DNA from: Phaeosaccion multiseriatum
Lineage: Eukaryota > Ochrophyta, other classes
Length of the DNA: 64,000 nucleotides
Assembly (NCBI GenBank): GCA_965112735.1
Contig: OZ218951.1
Location: 1,922,001-1,986,000, forward strand
Reading direction: 5' to 3'
Part shown: positions 50,384 to 60,130 of the stretch, in pieces
Numbering within the stretch: the stretch's first letter is position 1
Layout: each line of letters starts with the position of its first letter
Notes under the pieces: model-generated
What the model was told of the DNA's origin: nothing
What the model saw: only the letters and a program-made list of their open reading frames with translations
Database searches by the model: none
Made by a program: the position numbers and the translations under genes

Positions 50384-51867
50384 TACAAGGGAAGAAGGTG
50401 GTGGAGGATGTTGAGGACGAGGAGGAAGAGGTAGGGGGAAAGCAGCACCAAAGAGAGGGCGAGAAGAAGTCGCAGTCGACGACAAGTCCTCCCGTAGGGC
50501 GGCGGCCGCTGCAAGGGGGAGACTCCTTGGGAGACTTGGGAGGTGTAAATTGGGGCTACTCCCTGCTGGAGAGCCTCGACGCCGCAGCCATACTCGCGGG
50601 GGCGAAAAGGAACATCGACGTACGTGCCTACCTTTCGTGACTTACTGCGCTGGTTGTGACGTACCCACTGGTGTGCGCGGAATAGCAGGGGTTTTTGGTT
50701 GAAAGGGAGGGGGGGAGCGAAGAGAGTGAAATGCATCTGCTGTACGTGTACTCTCTACTCTTCCCCGGTGATACGAATGTAGAGGTCATCGATTTTTCCT
50801 CCCCCACTCCCTCGTTCTTTGGCTGGCCTCCCTCTACCATATTCCTCCTGTTGGATGAACCCGTTCCTGTGCCTTTTGGCCCCCCTCCCCCTCTCCTTCC
50901 TCCTCCGTCCCCCTCTCGCCTCTCTCCTCCTTCCCCCCCCCCCCCCCCCCGCTCCTCCCTCCTTGCCGACCTCCTCCTTCCTCCCTCCCCAGCTCAAAGT
51001 GTGCAAAATGCAGCTTGAGGTCGGTGGACAAGGCGTGTACGGCGAGCAACTCTACGTCTGTCGGGAGGCGAGGTGAGTGGGGGAGTGAGTGCGTGAGTGA
51101 GGGAGTGAGTGCGTGAGTGAGGGAGTGTGATTGGGTGAGTGAGTGAGTGAGTGAGTGAATGAGTAGTGAGTGAGTAGTGAGTGGATGTGTGGGTGGGTGG
51201 GTGAGTGAGCGCGTGAGTGGATGAGGGAATGAGTGTGTGGGTGGGTGAGTGAGTGAGTGAGTACGCTGAGTGAGTGAGTGAGTGAGTGAGTGGGTGAGTG
51301 AGTGAGTGTGCGTGTGGGTGAGTGAGTGAGTGAGTGTGCCTGTGAGTGGGTGAGTGAGAGTGTGATGAATGAGTGAGTGAGTGGGTGGGTGAGTGGGTGA
51401 GTGAGTGAGTGAAGTGACTGATTGAGTGATTGAGTGAGTGCGTGAGTGAGTGGGTGATTGGAGGCGGGAGGGAATAACTGAGGTGGAGAGACATGCGCAA
51501 AATAGAGTCAAGCCCATTCAGCGCCACTAGCATCGAGGAGAGCCTGGGGTTAGCCTTTAGCAGCATTAGCAATTAGCAGCATATTGGGTTAGCCTTTAGC
51601 AGCATCAGCAATTAGCAGCATATGGGGTTTGCAAATAGCAACATACGACTCTCCGGAAGCTAACGAAAGTCTCGTCGGCTGATGATACAACGCGTGTGGT
51701 TGCGTGCGTGTGTGTGTGTGTCTCCCCCTGTGTGTGTGTGTGTGTGTGTGTGTGTTCAGGCCTGCCGGCGAGCAGTGGCTGGGGGCTCCCAAGGGAACCG
51801 TCAAGGAAGATGTGTGGTTTGAGGAAGACTCCGCCTACGAACGGCAGAGCGACAAGCAACAGGAGGG

Positions 51868-51900
<33 letters not shown>

Positions 51901-53304
51901 GCACAAGGAGGAGGAGGAGGAGGAGGAGAAGCGAAAGCTGGAGGGCAAGGAAAACATCAAAGCCCTTGGAGAAGGGCAGACGCATCATAGCACACCGCCC
52001 GTCGCTCTCGGCAAGGAGGGAATCGTGGAGATGAAGGGGGCAGAGGGAGCAGGGGGAGTCTTTCAGGACGACAATGAGGGCGGCGCAGGCCGAGCAGCAG
52101 CCGACGGTTGTGCCTCCTCCGACCTTCAAGACAAGGAGGAGAGAGAAGTGGGCCCGGCGGGGCAGGAGGAGGATTCGATGAAGGAGGAGAAGGCAGCCGA
52201 GGCAGTCGCGGCAGCAGCAGCGCCAGCGGCGGTAGGAGCGGAACACAAAAATGGCGAGCCCCCGTGTGTGGGAGGAGGCGATTCGCATACGGAAGGTCCT
52301 CGCAGACAGAAGGAGGTGGTCAATTCCGCTGAAGAGAACAGCACCCCCACCACCACCCCCACCACCACCACCATCAATAGCAACAGCAAGAGCAATAGCA
52401 ATAGCAATGGCAGCAGTGGCAGGGGCGTTGTACGACGCCGGAGAGAGCGCGACAGTGTATGCCGTGTGTGCCAGCAACGGGCGATGGGCGGTGGCGGCAG
52501 CAGCGGCAGCAGCAGCAGCAGCCCTGCGCCATCGAAGGTACCGGGGGGGGTGCGGGGAGGAGACGGCAAGGAGGAGGTCGAGGGGGGGGAGGAGGGTCTC
52601 CGAATGGAGGGGGATGATACAGCCCAACCTCTCTTGAGCAGGCCCACCTGGGGCTTAGATCGTGTCGTGTCATGTGCGGCGTGCCCTTCGGTGTACCACC
52701 CTGCTTGTCTGCGGCCCCGCCCCGCCTTCCTCTACGATGTTTCCAGGTGAGGGGTGTGTGTGTATCACCAACTGCTTCTGCTACTTATTTTTGCTGCTGC
52801 TGCTGCTCTCTCTCCCTAGGCCTGGCCTTACTCCATAACCTCCCCTCGCTTTGCTCGAAGTTGATAGAAACGGCCTTCCTTCCTTCCTTGCTTGCTTTTC
52901 TTCATTCCCTTTCCTTCCTTCCTCCTCCCTCCCTCCCCTTCCTTCCTTCCTTCCTTCCTTCCTTCCTTCCTTCCTTCCTTCCTTCCTTCCTTCCTTCCTT
53001 CCTTCCTTCCTTCCCTCCTCCCTTCCTCGCTTTCTCTAGGGCACCTGTGGAGGGATGGCGCTGTTCCACCTGCATTAGCAAGGGCAGAGAGATCATCAGT
53101 GCAAAGGCAGGGGGGGACACTCCTGCACAAGGGCACCGAGGAGGCGGAGGAGGCGGAGGGGGGGGGGGGGAGGGAGAAGGAGGAGGGGAAGATGACGTGG
53201 AAGGGGCGACGGGCGCGGCAAGGCTGATGGAGGCGCTGAGGAGGGTGAAGATGCGCGTCATCAGGGTGGACACGCATCGCTCCATCCACTTTGCGAATCC
53301 ATGA
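39174..53304 (+). CDS. Giant AT-hook / PHD-finger chromatin-type protein
   Basis: Thirteen exons: 39174-39439, 39591-39721, 39910-40087, 40364-40880, 41310-41404, 41834-41909, 42336-48568, 48914-49145, 49482-49611, 50162-50619, 50993-51072, 51760-52746, 53040-53304 (3215 aa, every junction in phase). Exon 7 alone is 6.2 kb. Recognisable parts: a W..LE..GW module (IWPTLESRGW to RVHYFDTVKM) repeated as VWPRMEAEGWDKV; four AT-hook-like motifs (RKRGRPTN, KRGRKSN, RKRGRPPKKR, GPGRPPGRPK) near 46210, 46390, 46840 and 47070; a Tudor-like RCRYANGFEEDISLW near 48100; and a C-terminal PHD finger (CRVCQQR, an insertion of about 60 aa, CAACPSVYHPACL, GWRCSTC) across the last intron. The rest is Ala/Glu/Ser/Gly low complexity. 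A nuclear chromatin or DNA-binding role is inferred; exons 8-11 (VVVADVHHDPDLFCSELACL, VLWEEGGHFHSDTGLVVWK) are not recognised. It could be two genes, but no internal start/stop pair supports that. Acceptors at 40363 and 39909 are the weakest. Confidence 0.72.
41441..41568. repeat. 18-bp tandem repeat in PHD-gene intron 5
   Basis: About seven copies of GGGCCTCTGAATATCGAG with one- or two-base differences lie in the intron between 41404 and 41834. Confidence 0.85.
43555..43655 (+). repeat. 30-bp coding tandem repeat (TTATTDRPLG)
   Basis: Three near-identical copies of CTACTACAGATCGTCCTCTG plus GGTACTACTG encode TTATTDRPLG repeats within exon 7 of the PHD gene. Confidence 0.9.
43940..43953 (+). 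repeat. Dispersed TTGGTGATACA motif (PHD-gene exon 7)
   Basis: TGTTGGTGATACAA with core 43943-43950, read as DVGDTS. Further copies in the same exon lie at 44155, 45347, 45667 (opposite orientation), 47395 and 47708; a variant at 50327 is in exon 10. Confidence 0.7.
46510..46584 (+). repeat. 15-bp tandem array of the TGGTGATACA motif
   Basis: Five copies of CAGGTGGTGATACAA (last base or two vary) encode a GGDT-rich stretch in exon 7 of the PHD gene. The core matches the short motif dispersed elsewhere in the right half of the window. Confidence 0.9.
48853..48896. repeat. (CCCT)n array before PHD-gene exon 8
   Basis: About eleven CCCT units lie directly upstream of the 3' splice site at 48913. 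Confidence 0.85.
49640..49945. repeat. (CCCTT)n pentanucleotide array in PHD-gene intron 9
   Basis: About 300 bp of CCCTC/CCCTT pentamer, pure pyrimidine on the sense strand, in the intron between 49611 and 50162. Confidence 0.9.
51073..51470. repeat. (GTGA)n array growing from the 5' splice site of PHD-gene intron 11
   Basis: The donor GTGAGT at 51073 is followed by about 400 bp of GAGT/GTGA repeats with G/C variants. Confidence 0.9.
52761..52774 (-). repeat. Dispersed TTGGTGATACA motif in PHD-gene intron 12
   Basis: TGTATCACCAACTGC with core 52763-52770 lies 16 bp inside the intron, in the orientation opposite to most exon copies of this gene, so it is not explained by protein coding. Confidence 0.7.
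52935..53012. repeat. (CTTC)n microsatellite in PHD-gene intron 12
   Basis: About twenty CTTC units lie just upstream of the 3' splice site at 53039. Confidence 0.9.
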
Positions 53305-53561
53305 CATCCATGACATCCATGACAGCAGCGGCCAGGACAATTTCAGGTCGGTAATTTTTGTTGTTCTTGCTGTTTTCGTGCCGTTATTGTTCATAATCTT
53401 TCTCATGCAACGGCGCCGAAGTGCATCTGTCTAATGGACTTGCCGACAGCGCATATCACCATCACACATCACAGGCCTAACAACTCTCTCCCCGCTTCCG
53501 TCTTCCTCCTCCCCTCTTCCCTACCCCCCCCCCCCCCCCCCCCCTCCCTCTCTCACTCAGC
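53305..53561. other. Gap between PHD gene and orphan SDR exon
   Basis: Contains a triple GACATCCAT repeat right after the stop codon (53302-53330), AT-rich sequence that may serve 3' processing, and a 20-base C run (53525-53545) followed by CTCTCACTCAG, which would be a good 3' splice site for the exon to the right. Confidence 0.4.
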
Positions 53562-53747
53562 ATGGAACACCCCGAGCAATTCGTGGACTCCATGCCGAAA
53601 CGCCGTATCATCCCCCCAGCAGAAGTGGCGGAGTCCGTCTTTTGGCTCTGCACCTCCCCCGCAGGCAGGATCTTTCACGGAGCGGTCTTGGACGCCTCTC
53701 AGGGCCTCACCGTCCGGCCCGGCTTGGTGACGGAGGGGCACGGCTGA
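53562..53747 (+). pseudogene. Orphan C-terminal exon of a short-chain dehydrogenase/reductase
   Basis: The frame encodes about 60 aa matching the end of SDR enzymes: MPKRRIIPPAEVAESVFWLC, then GRIFHGAVLDASQGLTVRPG, as in the P-x-x-x-A-x-x-V-x-F-L and G-x-x-x-x-V-D-G-G ending of the family. An acceptor (CTCACTCAG|CATG) precedes it. The Rossmann fold and catalytic Tyr-x-x-x-Lys part are absent from the preceding kilobases, which belong to the PHD gene. It is either a relic of a duplicated or inserted SDR gene or the last exon of a gene whose other exons were lost. It is not likely to be functional alone. Confidence 0.5.
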
Positions 53748-53759
53748 GGGGAGGAGCAG

Positions 53760-56410
53760 AAGGAGGGCGTGAGTGGGTGTGGGTGCGGATTGGAGATAAA
53801 GCGCCCATAAGTGTATGGCTCACTTTTGCACTGACAGTGAAGAAGAAGGCGAGGCATGTTACCGCCCACACCTGGAGGCGACGGGAACGGGTACAGCTCG
53901 TCGCCTAGAGGAAGTTGCAGTCCAACACACAAATTGTGTGTTGACCACAGAGCAGGGCGTGGCGTTGAAGACCGTCGCGACGGGTGGGCAGCAAGGGGTC
54001 GGAGGGGAGGAGTCTGCATGGAGCCGTGGATCCCGAGTAGGGCCGAGTAGGGCCGAGTAGGGGACCTTTCTTCGTGAAGGAGTGGTATGTGTACGAGGTC
54101 TTCTACAGAGGGAGTGGCGGCACTTACGGGGGGGGGGGGGGGGGGGCAGCAGCCCTTCTCAACAGGTAGTCCTGGAGAGGCTGTGGACGGAGTACAAGCC
54201 CACGGAGAGCGATTGATTACAAATCTATCGAGTCACATTAGTGGTGGACACAGACACAGGGGCAGCGACGAGCGTATCAGGCGGATTTGCAGTGCCTCAG
54301 TACAGTACCCACCTGTGCATGGACTGTGAAGCATGTGTAGTCCCTTGCTGCGAGTGAGAGGATGCGCGTGAAAGAGTAGTAGTGGGAGGTGGGGGAGGAG
54401 AAGGGTTGGGCGCAGGGGTGAAAGTAAGAGTGCCCCATCTTCGACCGAAAAGTGCCCCTTCTTCAGCCTTCTTTTTCTTTCACACACGCACACACTCACA
54501 TTCACACTTCCAGTTTCTCGGGTGATTCCGATCAAGTCAATTAAAGCCTCTTCGACCGTCTATACGAACGACTCATCTCCAACCATCAATCATCCCTAGC
54601 AAGGCCATAAATTTAAACGTACTGTCCCTCTCACGCATACAAGTACGTCCCCCCCAGACGCAGGAGGATGATTCCTGCCTCATTCCTCTGTCGGACCAAT
54701 CACTCCCATGACGTTGATGACGTCATCTCTAGAGACTCACTGTCAAGAACAACCTCGGATGACCCAAACGACAGGTGCATAAGCTGCCATACTTAGGTGC
54801 TCGTGTTCATAACCCCGCCCAGCAACGCGCGTTGTAAGCGTTTTCATAAACGTCGGAGGCGACGGGCCAAATGCACTACATCGTACTGCCCCACTCGGAA
54901 AGCCACCAAGTTCCCAAGTGGAAGCTAACGGGGTCGAAATGGTATCTCCACCTGGCTGGGTTTCCGAACTTTCTCAGAGACTCAGAGTCAATGAGGGGGG
55001 GAAAGGGGGAGAGGAAGTGTTCGGCCATTCCTGCATACAGTAGGCGGCCACTGCTCTGGAAGTGACACTTTACATTTTAGGGTCGTTTCAGACCCAGCAG
55101 TCTGAAACCGTCAGACCCACTCACGCACTTGAGGATCGTAGTGTTGAGCACCATGTGGGGGGAAGAAGAGTTAAGAGAGATGAAACTCTGGCGCAGACAG
55201 CCCCCGGGGAAGAAGAAGAGGGATGTGAGTATTAGTCCTCGCGCTTCTCCCTGTCTCCCTCTCCCTCTCCTGTTGGTGAGGCCGTCGGTGAGTATCCTGC
55301 TGCTGAGTTCAGGTCGCCCAGTCGTGCTGAAGACCCTCCGCGCGTTGAGGCATGGTGGTGCCTCCGAAGGCGGTCACGGAAGGAGGAATGTCTTTGGCAG
55401 GGCGGGGGGAGGGGGTTCGGGAGAGTAGTGACAGAAGAAAAGGACACAAGCCGGCCCACGCCATCCCTGCAGCCGAGCATGCCCGTCGCAGATGCGGCAG
55501 AAGTCCAGAGCTTACTTCCTTCATTCCCAGAGCTTACAATGTACTTCCTTCATTCTTAGGGCTTACTTCCTTCATTCCCAGAGCTTGCTTCCTTCATTCG
55601 CCGTGGGGGGTGTAGTTGTGATCCACAGTAAGTCAGGGGGGGCAGTGTTTTGCCGAAAGCCGCAGCTCTCCCCCCCACTGGAGGGCTTCAGCGGCAAAAA
55701 GAACCTGAGTCACTGACTAGTGGGACAAGTTTGTCATCAAGACGCGCTTCGTGCCGCCGCTGCACCCGCTGCTGCCGGATTGAATCCTTGGCTGATCGAC
55801 GCAGATAGTGCCTTGGGCATCGGAGCCGTGATCAAAGCATCCGTCTGAGCTTCCGCCCACACACACACACACACGCGCGCGCGCACATCTCGTCGTGGGG
55901 TTTTGTCCGTGAAGGTTTAAGACGCTTCCCCAACCCTCCGTCCGTCGGAGCCAAGCTTCGCAATGGTGCCGAACTTTGAGAGCCGTCGTCTAAAATTGCG
56001 TTCGCTTGTGTCCACCACAAGCGACTTTCAGGCAGCGCAGCCCTCCTCCCTCCTTCGTCTCCTCCTTGGAAGCGGAGCATAGCGACACAACAAAAGTACT
56101 CTTCGTCGAGCCCCATTCTCTTTCTCTCTTCTCCATTCGCCAGTCGAGTTGAGTCACGGTGGTCGCATACGCCTTCCAAATCCAAGCGGGTGGGTACTTC
56201 CTCCCGTCGACAGGCATAGAACAAGACGCGTCTACCTTATGAGGCATTGAGCATGACCGAAAGCAAGCTCGTCTCCACGGAGCGCCAAGGCACAGACAGA
56301 GAGCACTGGGTGCCAAGGGGAGGGAGCAGAGTGTAAAAGGGGAGGGAAGAGTGGAGGTGGAGTGGCTGGGATGGGGGGAGGCCAAGAGAGTCTCAAAGCC
56401 CTCAAGAGAA
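53760..56410. other. Decayed intergenic region without a clear gene
   Basis: No complete gene is seen in 2.6 kb. Short coding-like patches occur, for instance FVKEWYVYEVFYRGSGG near 54073 and RLWTEYKPTESD then VVDTDTGAATS near 54175-54270, separated by a stop codon and an 18-base G run (54130-54147); these could be relics of a mobile element but are too weak to assign. Also present: a triple GAGTAGGGCC repeat near 54036-54060, a hairpin GTTTCAGA/TCTGAAAC at 55085-55108, and an AC/GC tract at 55858-55885. Confidence 0.4.
55507..55600. repeat. Four-copy CTTACTTCCTTCATTC repeat
   Basis: Four imperfect copies of AGAGCTTACTTCCTTCATTC, spaced 20-28 bp, within the decayed intergenic region. Confidence 0.8.
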
Positions 56411-57540
56411 TCAGGTGATTCGGTACGTCTTGTCCAAGTTCATCAGACTGCCGCCGCTGCCACCACTGTCTCCCTCGCCCTCCTCCTCCTCCTCCTGCTG
56501 CCGCTGCTGCTGCGGACACACGGCCTCCTTATAGCTGACGAGGGCCCGGTTGACAAAGCCCGTCAGCGCACACACCATAAACGTGTTGCGCACGGCTGTG
56601 TGTTGTGCGACGGCCTCCCACTTCTTGCCCGGGTGCAACTTGAAGAGTGCGTTCTGCAAGTAGTGGGGCGGCTCTGCCAGCAGGGGCTGCGAGCAGTCCA
56701 GTGGAGATCCCTTCGCCTCCACCCCGACTCCACCCCCACCCCCACCCCCAATGCCACCACCACCACCACCAGCAGCAGCATCAGGGGAGGCGTCGCCCTG
56801 TACGCCGTTCTCGCTCTTGCCGGGCTTGCCGGGTCCTCCTCCGGTGCCATCTTTCATGTAACGGCGCTTGGAGAAGAGCCAGCGCCCCACGCGGTACATT
56901 TGGCAGTAGTGCAGGAAGGTTGGGGTTAGGGGGAAGTGCTCCATCACCCCCGCGGAGGTAATGTTGGCTGCCACAGTGCACACAGAGGTGCCAGCCAGGG
57001 AAGGGAAACGAGGGCCTCCGCCTCCTCCATCCCGTGTGATCATGTCCCCTCCTCCCCTCCCCTCCTGTTGGCCATTGCTGCTGCCAAGGACACTGAGAGG
57101 TGGGGGTTCGACTCCGGTCGTTGCCGTGGAGCTAGTGTGTGCCCCCCCCCACGCGAGGGGGGCGTCCGCTTTCCCCTTGCCGGCCTGACTACTCCCTCGC
57201 GTTGGCATGAAGCGATCCACCTCACTCCAGCCTTCGAAATCGACCTAAAGCACGAGCGTCCGCAGCACCAGCACAGCAGCAGATCAAGGCGTCAGGAGAG
57301 TGAGTGTCAGGACAGTGAGTGTCAGGACAGTGAGTGTCAGGACAGTGAGCGTCAGGACAGTGAGTGTCAGGACTGTGAGTGTCAGGACAGAGAGAGTCAG
57401 GAGAGCCTCGTGGCCATGCAGGGGGGAAGGGAAGCACCGCAGCCCTCAGTCAGGATCAAGATCAAGATCAAAGAGGAGAGAGGTGAGCTTCAAAGGGGTC
57501 GACAGAAAAGGAAATCAATGCAATACACGCACGAATATGC

Positions 57541-57585
<45 letters not shown>

Positions 57586-58148
57586 CACCCAAGCACCGAC
57601 ACTTCCCACACACACGTACTTTCTCGTTCTCCAGCGCCATGTTGTTGAGGCGGTAGTGGCCTAAGTCAAGGGACAGGGCCGCCACCGAATACGCCGTTTG
57701 CTCCGCCAAGAGGTAAGGGTGGATCTCGTACACCTGTAAGCGGACGCGACGTTTCATTGCGACGGTTTCATGGGGGTTTGGGTTCGGGTTCGGGTTTGGG
57801 TTCACCGCCGCACATGAGTCACACACACACACACATGAAACACCCCCTTGGATGGGAGTGAGAAGGGGGCACCCCTTGGAACGCCGTTCTCTCCTTCTCT
57901 CTCTCTCTCTGCTCCCATGATCCCTCCCCCCCCCCTTTCTTTCCCTTTCTCTCTTCTCTCGTATGCCTTAGCTCTCGTTGAGGTATATACATCCTCCTCC
58001 TCCTCCTCCTCCTCACTGACCTTGGGGGCCATGTCTACCCACCGGGGCAGGAGCCTCTCCCAATCCCTCCGATGCATGACGTAGGGCGGGATGAGGTTGA
58101 AGTACTGCCTCGCCTCCACCATGCTTATCTCCTTACACGTGGCAGTGC

Positions 58149-58179
<31 letters not shown>

Positions 58180-59642
58180 CCCTCCTTGTGTATCGGGCTG
58201 CTCGGGGTCTTCACGTGGTATAGTTGGGCAGACAGTAGAGAGATCCCAAGTCCACCAAGCAGGAAGCTCAAAGTGCTGCCCGGCGGGCTGCCCCTCTCGG
58301 ATAAATGCGCCGCTCTCCAGCCCCAAAGCCTCCAGACTCAGCCCGTCGCCGGAGACTTTAACATCCTTCGGGTTGAGCCAAACTGAACAAGGTTATCATG
58401 GAAGTGAAAAGCGTGTAAGTGTGTGTGTGTGTGTGTGCGGGGGGGGGGGGAGAGGAGCAGAAGTGGAAGTGGATAAGGGTTTGCCTGCTCTCTCGGACGA
58501 AAGCAGAAAAAATAAACAAAACAAAAAAAATAAAAATGGAACAGCAGGTTCGCGGGCGGGCAGACAGAGTGTGGATGATAGCAAGAAATACACACACTTG
58601 CCACCTTACCGTACCCACCTGAGAGGGGCCTTAAAAAGGCAAAGTCGGGGTCGATGAGTGCGATGACGGACTCCTCCACAACTGTCTCGTGCATCCAGCG
58701 CAGCATGGCGTTGGGCTTGTTAAAGTACGGATAGGCCACCCCGGTGGACGGGTCGATGTGAGAGAAGGTCTCGGTGAAGAAGAGACGCCACTGATTGCTA
58801 ACGTTACCAACACCACCGCTCTTCCTGTCGACCTCCGCGGCCCACATGCGGCGCGACTCTCGGATCTGCTCCTCCTTTTCGACGCTGCCGCAGCCGCTGA
58901 TGAGCTGAGTTATGGGGCCCCGGTGGCCCGCGAGGAAGGCGGAGTGGAAGAGCACCACCGATTGCCAGGCCTGGTAGTTGGAGCAGTCACTAGAGAACAC
59001 CTGTGGGGCAGGGGCAGGCACGGCACGGCGCAGCACAGCACACATCAAACACACACGCACACGCACACGCACACGCACACACACACGCACACGCACACGC
59101 ACACGCACACACGCAAACGTAAGCCGTCTAGGAAAGCCATCCGAGTGCGAGGAACTCTCACCACACGCACGATGTCCTCCCTCGCACCATACCACCTTTT
59201 CCCACGCGCATATGCCTCCTTCGTCTCCGCCCCCCCCCCCCCCCCTCTCTTCTCCCCTCTTGCTTACCACATGCACATCGTACTCGTTCCGCGGCAGCCC
59301 CGAGCTCTCCCAATCCAAACCCGGTAGCTCCGAAGGCGGGCGCCCCTTTCGCTGCTTGTCCGCCGTGCTGCTCAAACTGGTGCTGCTGGGACTGGCGTCG
59401 CTGCTGCCATGGGTGCGTAGGACAGGGGGATTGGCACTGTCTCCCTCAGCCGGCCAAGTGCTCGCCAGGAAGGAGAGACGCAGCAAGAGGGCCAGACTAG
59501 AGAGGGCACACGCGGCGACCGCGAGCTTGATCCAGTGCCCAGGAATGCGATACCGCCCCCCCCCTGGCCCTCCCGCCCCATGAGGGGTGCGCCTGCGAGA
59601 GGTGGCTGCCTGGACACAAGTGAGTGACACCGAGCGGTGCAT
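56411..59642 (-). CDS. Peptidyl-serine alpha-galactosyltransferase / HPAT-like glycosyltransferase
   Basis: Five minus-strand exons: 59268-59642, 58619-59000, 58021-58382, 57620-57733, 56411-57244 (688 aa, phases consistent). It is a type II Golgi/ER membrane enzyme: a basic N-terminus, one transmembrane helix (WIKLAVAACALSSLALLLRL), then a lumenal catalytic domain of the plant SERGT/hydroxyproline-O-arabinosyltransferase family, which adds sugars to Ser or Hyp in cell-wall-type glycoproteins. Motifs: FSSDCSNYQAWQSVVLFHSA, GHRGPITQLISGC, the acceptor/metal region YPYFNKPNAMLRWM and ALIDPDFAFLRPLSG with the DPD in place of DxD, YFNLIPPYVMHRRDWERLLP, EQTAYSVAALSLDLGHYRL, and FLHYCQMYRVGRWLFSKRRY followed by LDCSQPLLAEPP. 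The start at 59642 is the first ATG of the frame; a non-ATG extension exists upstream. A Gly/Ala insertion lies in the last exon. Sugar and peptide substrates are inferred from the family only. Confidence 0.85.
57296..57410. repeat. 12-bp GAGTGTCAGGACA tandem repeat in glycosyltransferase intron 4
   Basis: About nine copies of GTGAGTGTCAGGACA-like 12-bp units with single-base differences lie in the intron between 57244 and 57620, close to the 3' splice site on the minus strand. A CA tract follows at 57541-57585. Confidence 0.8.
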
Positions 59643-60130
59643 TCCACCCTTCTGTATCACCAGCTGTTGCTATATTGCTGCTGCTTCTACTGCTGCTTGT
59701 CACCTCTCGCGCCCGCGTGGTCCTGGACATAAAGAGCGATCGAGATGGAAAGGTGAAAAAAGCCATTGGGTGGAAGGAAGCATAGAGTAAGTCATGTGGG
59801 AAAGCGGGGGACGATGTATGGAAGGTGCTTATGGAGAGTCGATGGTGGGGCACCGTTGGGGATGGATAGGGAAGCTTTCTCAGGGCCCATCCTTTTCCCT
59901 CCGCATGTTTCTTCCCTGAGATCCTCCCTCACCACTCTCCCGGCCGCCTGGGACCAGAGTACTGAAACGAGGAAGGATGCCATGCATCACCCCAGCTCAC
60001 AGTCGAGGGAAAAAAAAAAATTCTAACGAACCTGTCGCATAGCTTCTCACTGGAGGATTTGGCATCCGAATGGGTTCCACTTCTACGGTTCTTCTTTTCG
60101 CGTGCGAGCGTAGCGAGTACGCTTTCTATC
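59643..60130. promoter_or_regulatory. Upstream region of the glycosyltransferase gene
   Basis: This region should hold the minus-strand promoter. It contains one copy of the dispersed motif (TGTATCACCAGCTG, core 59655-59662) 13 bp upstream of the start codon, and an A run at 60011-60021. No gene is seen. Confidence 0.4.

Noticed and set aside
50834-51572. HSLTHSLTH frames on the minus strand
   Set aside because: Translation of the (GTGA)n repeat in PHD-gene intron 11.
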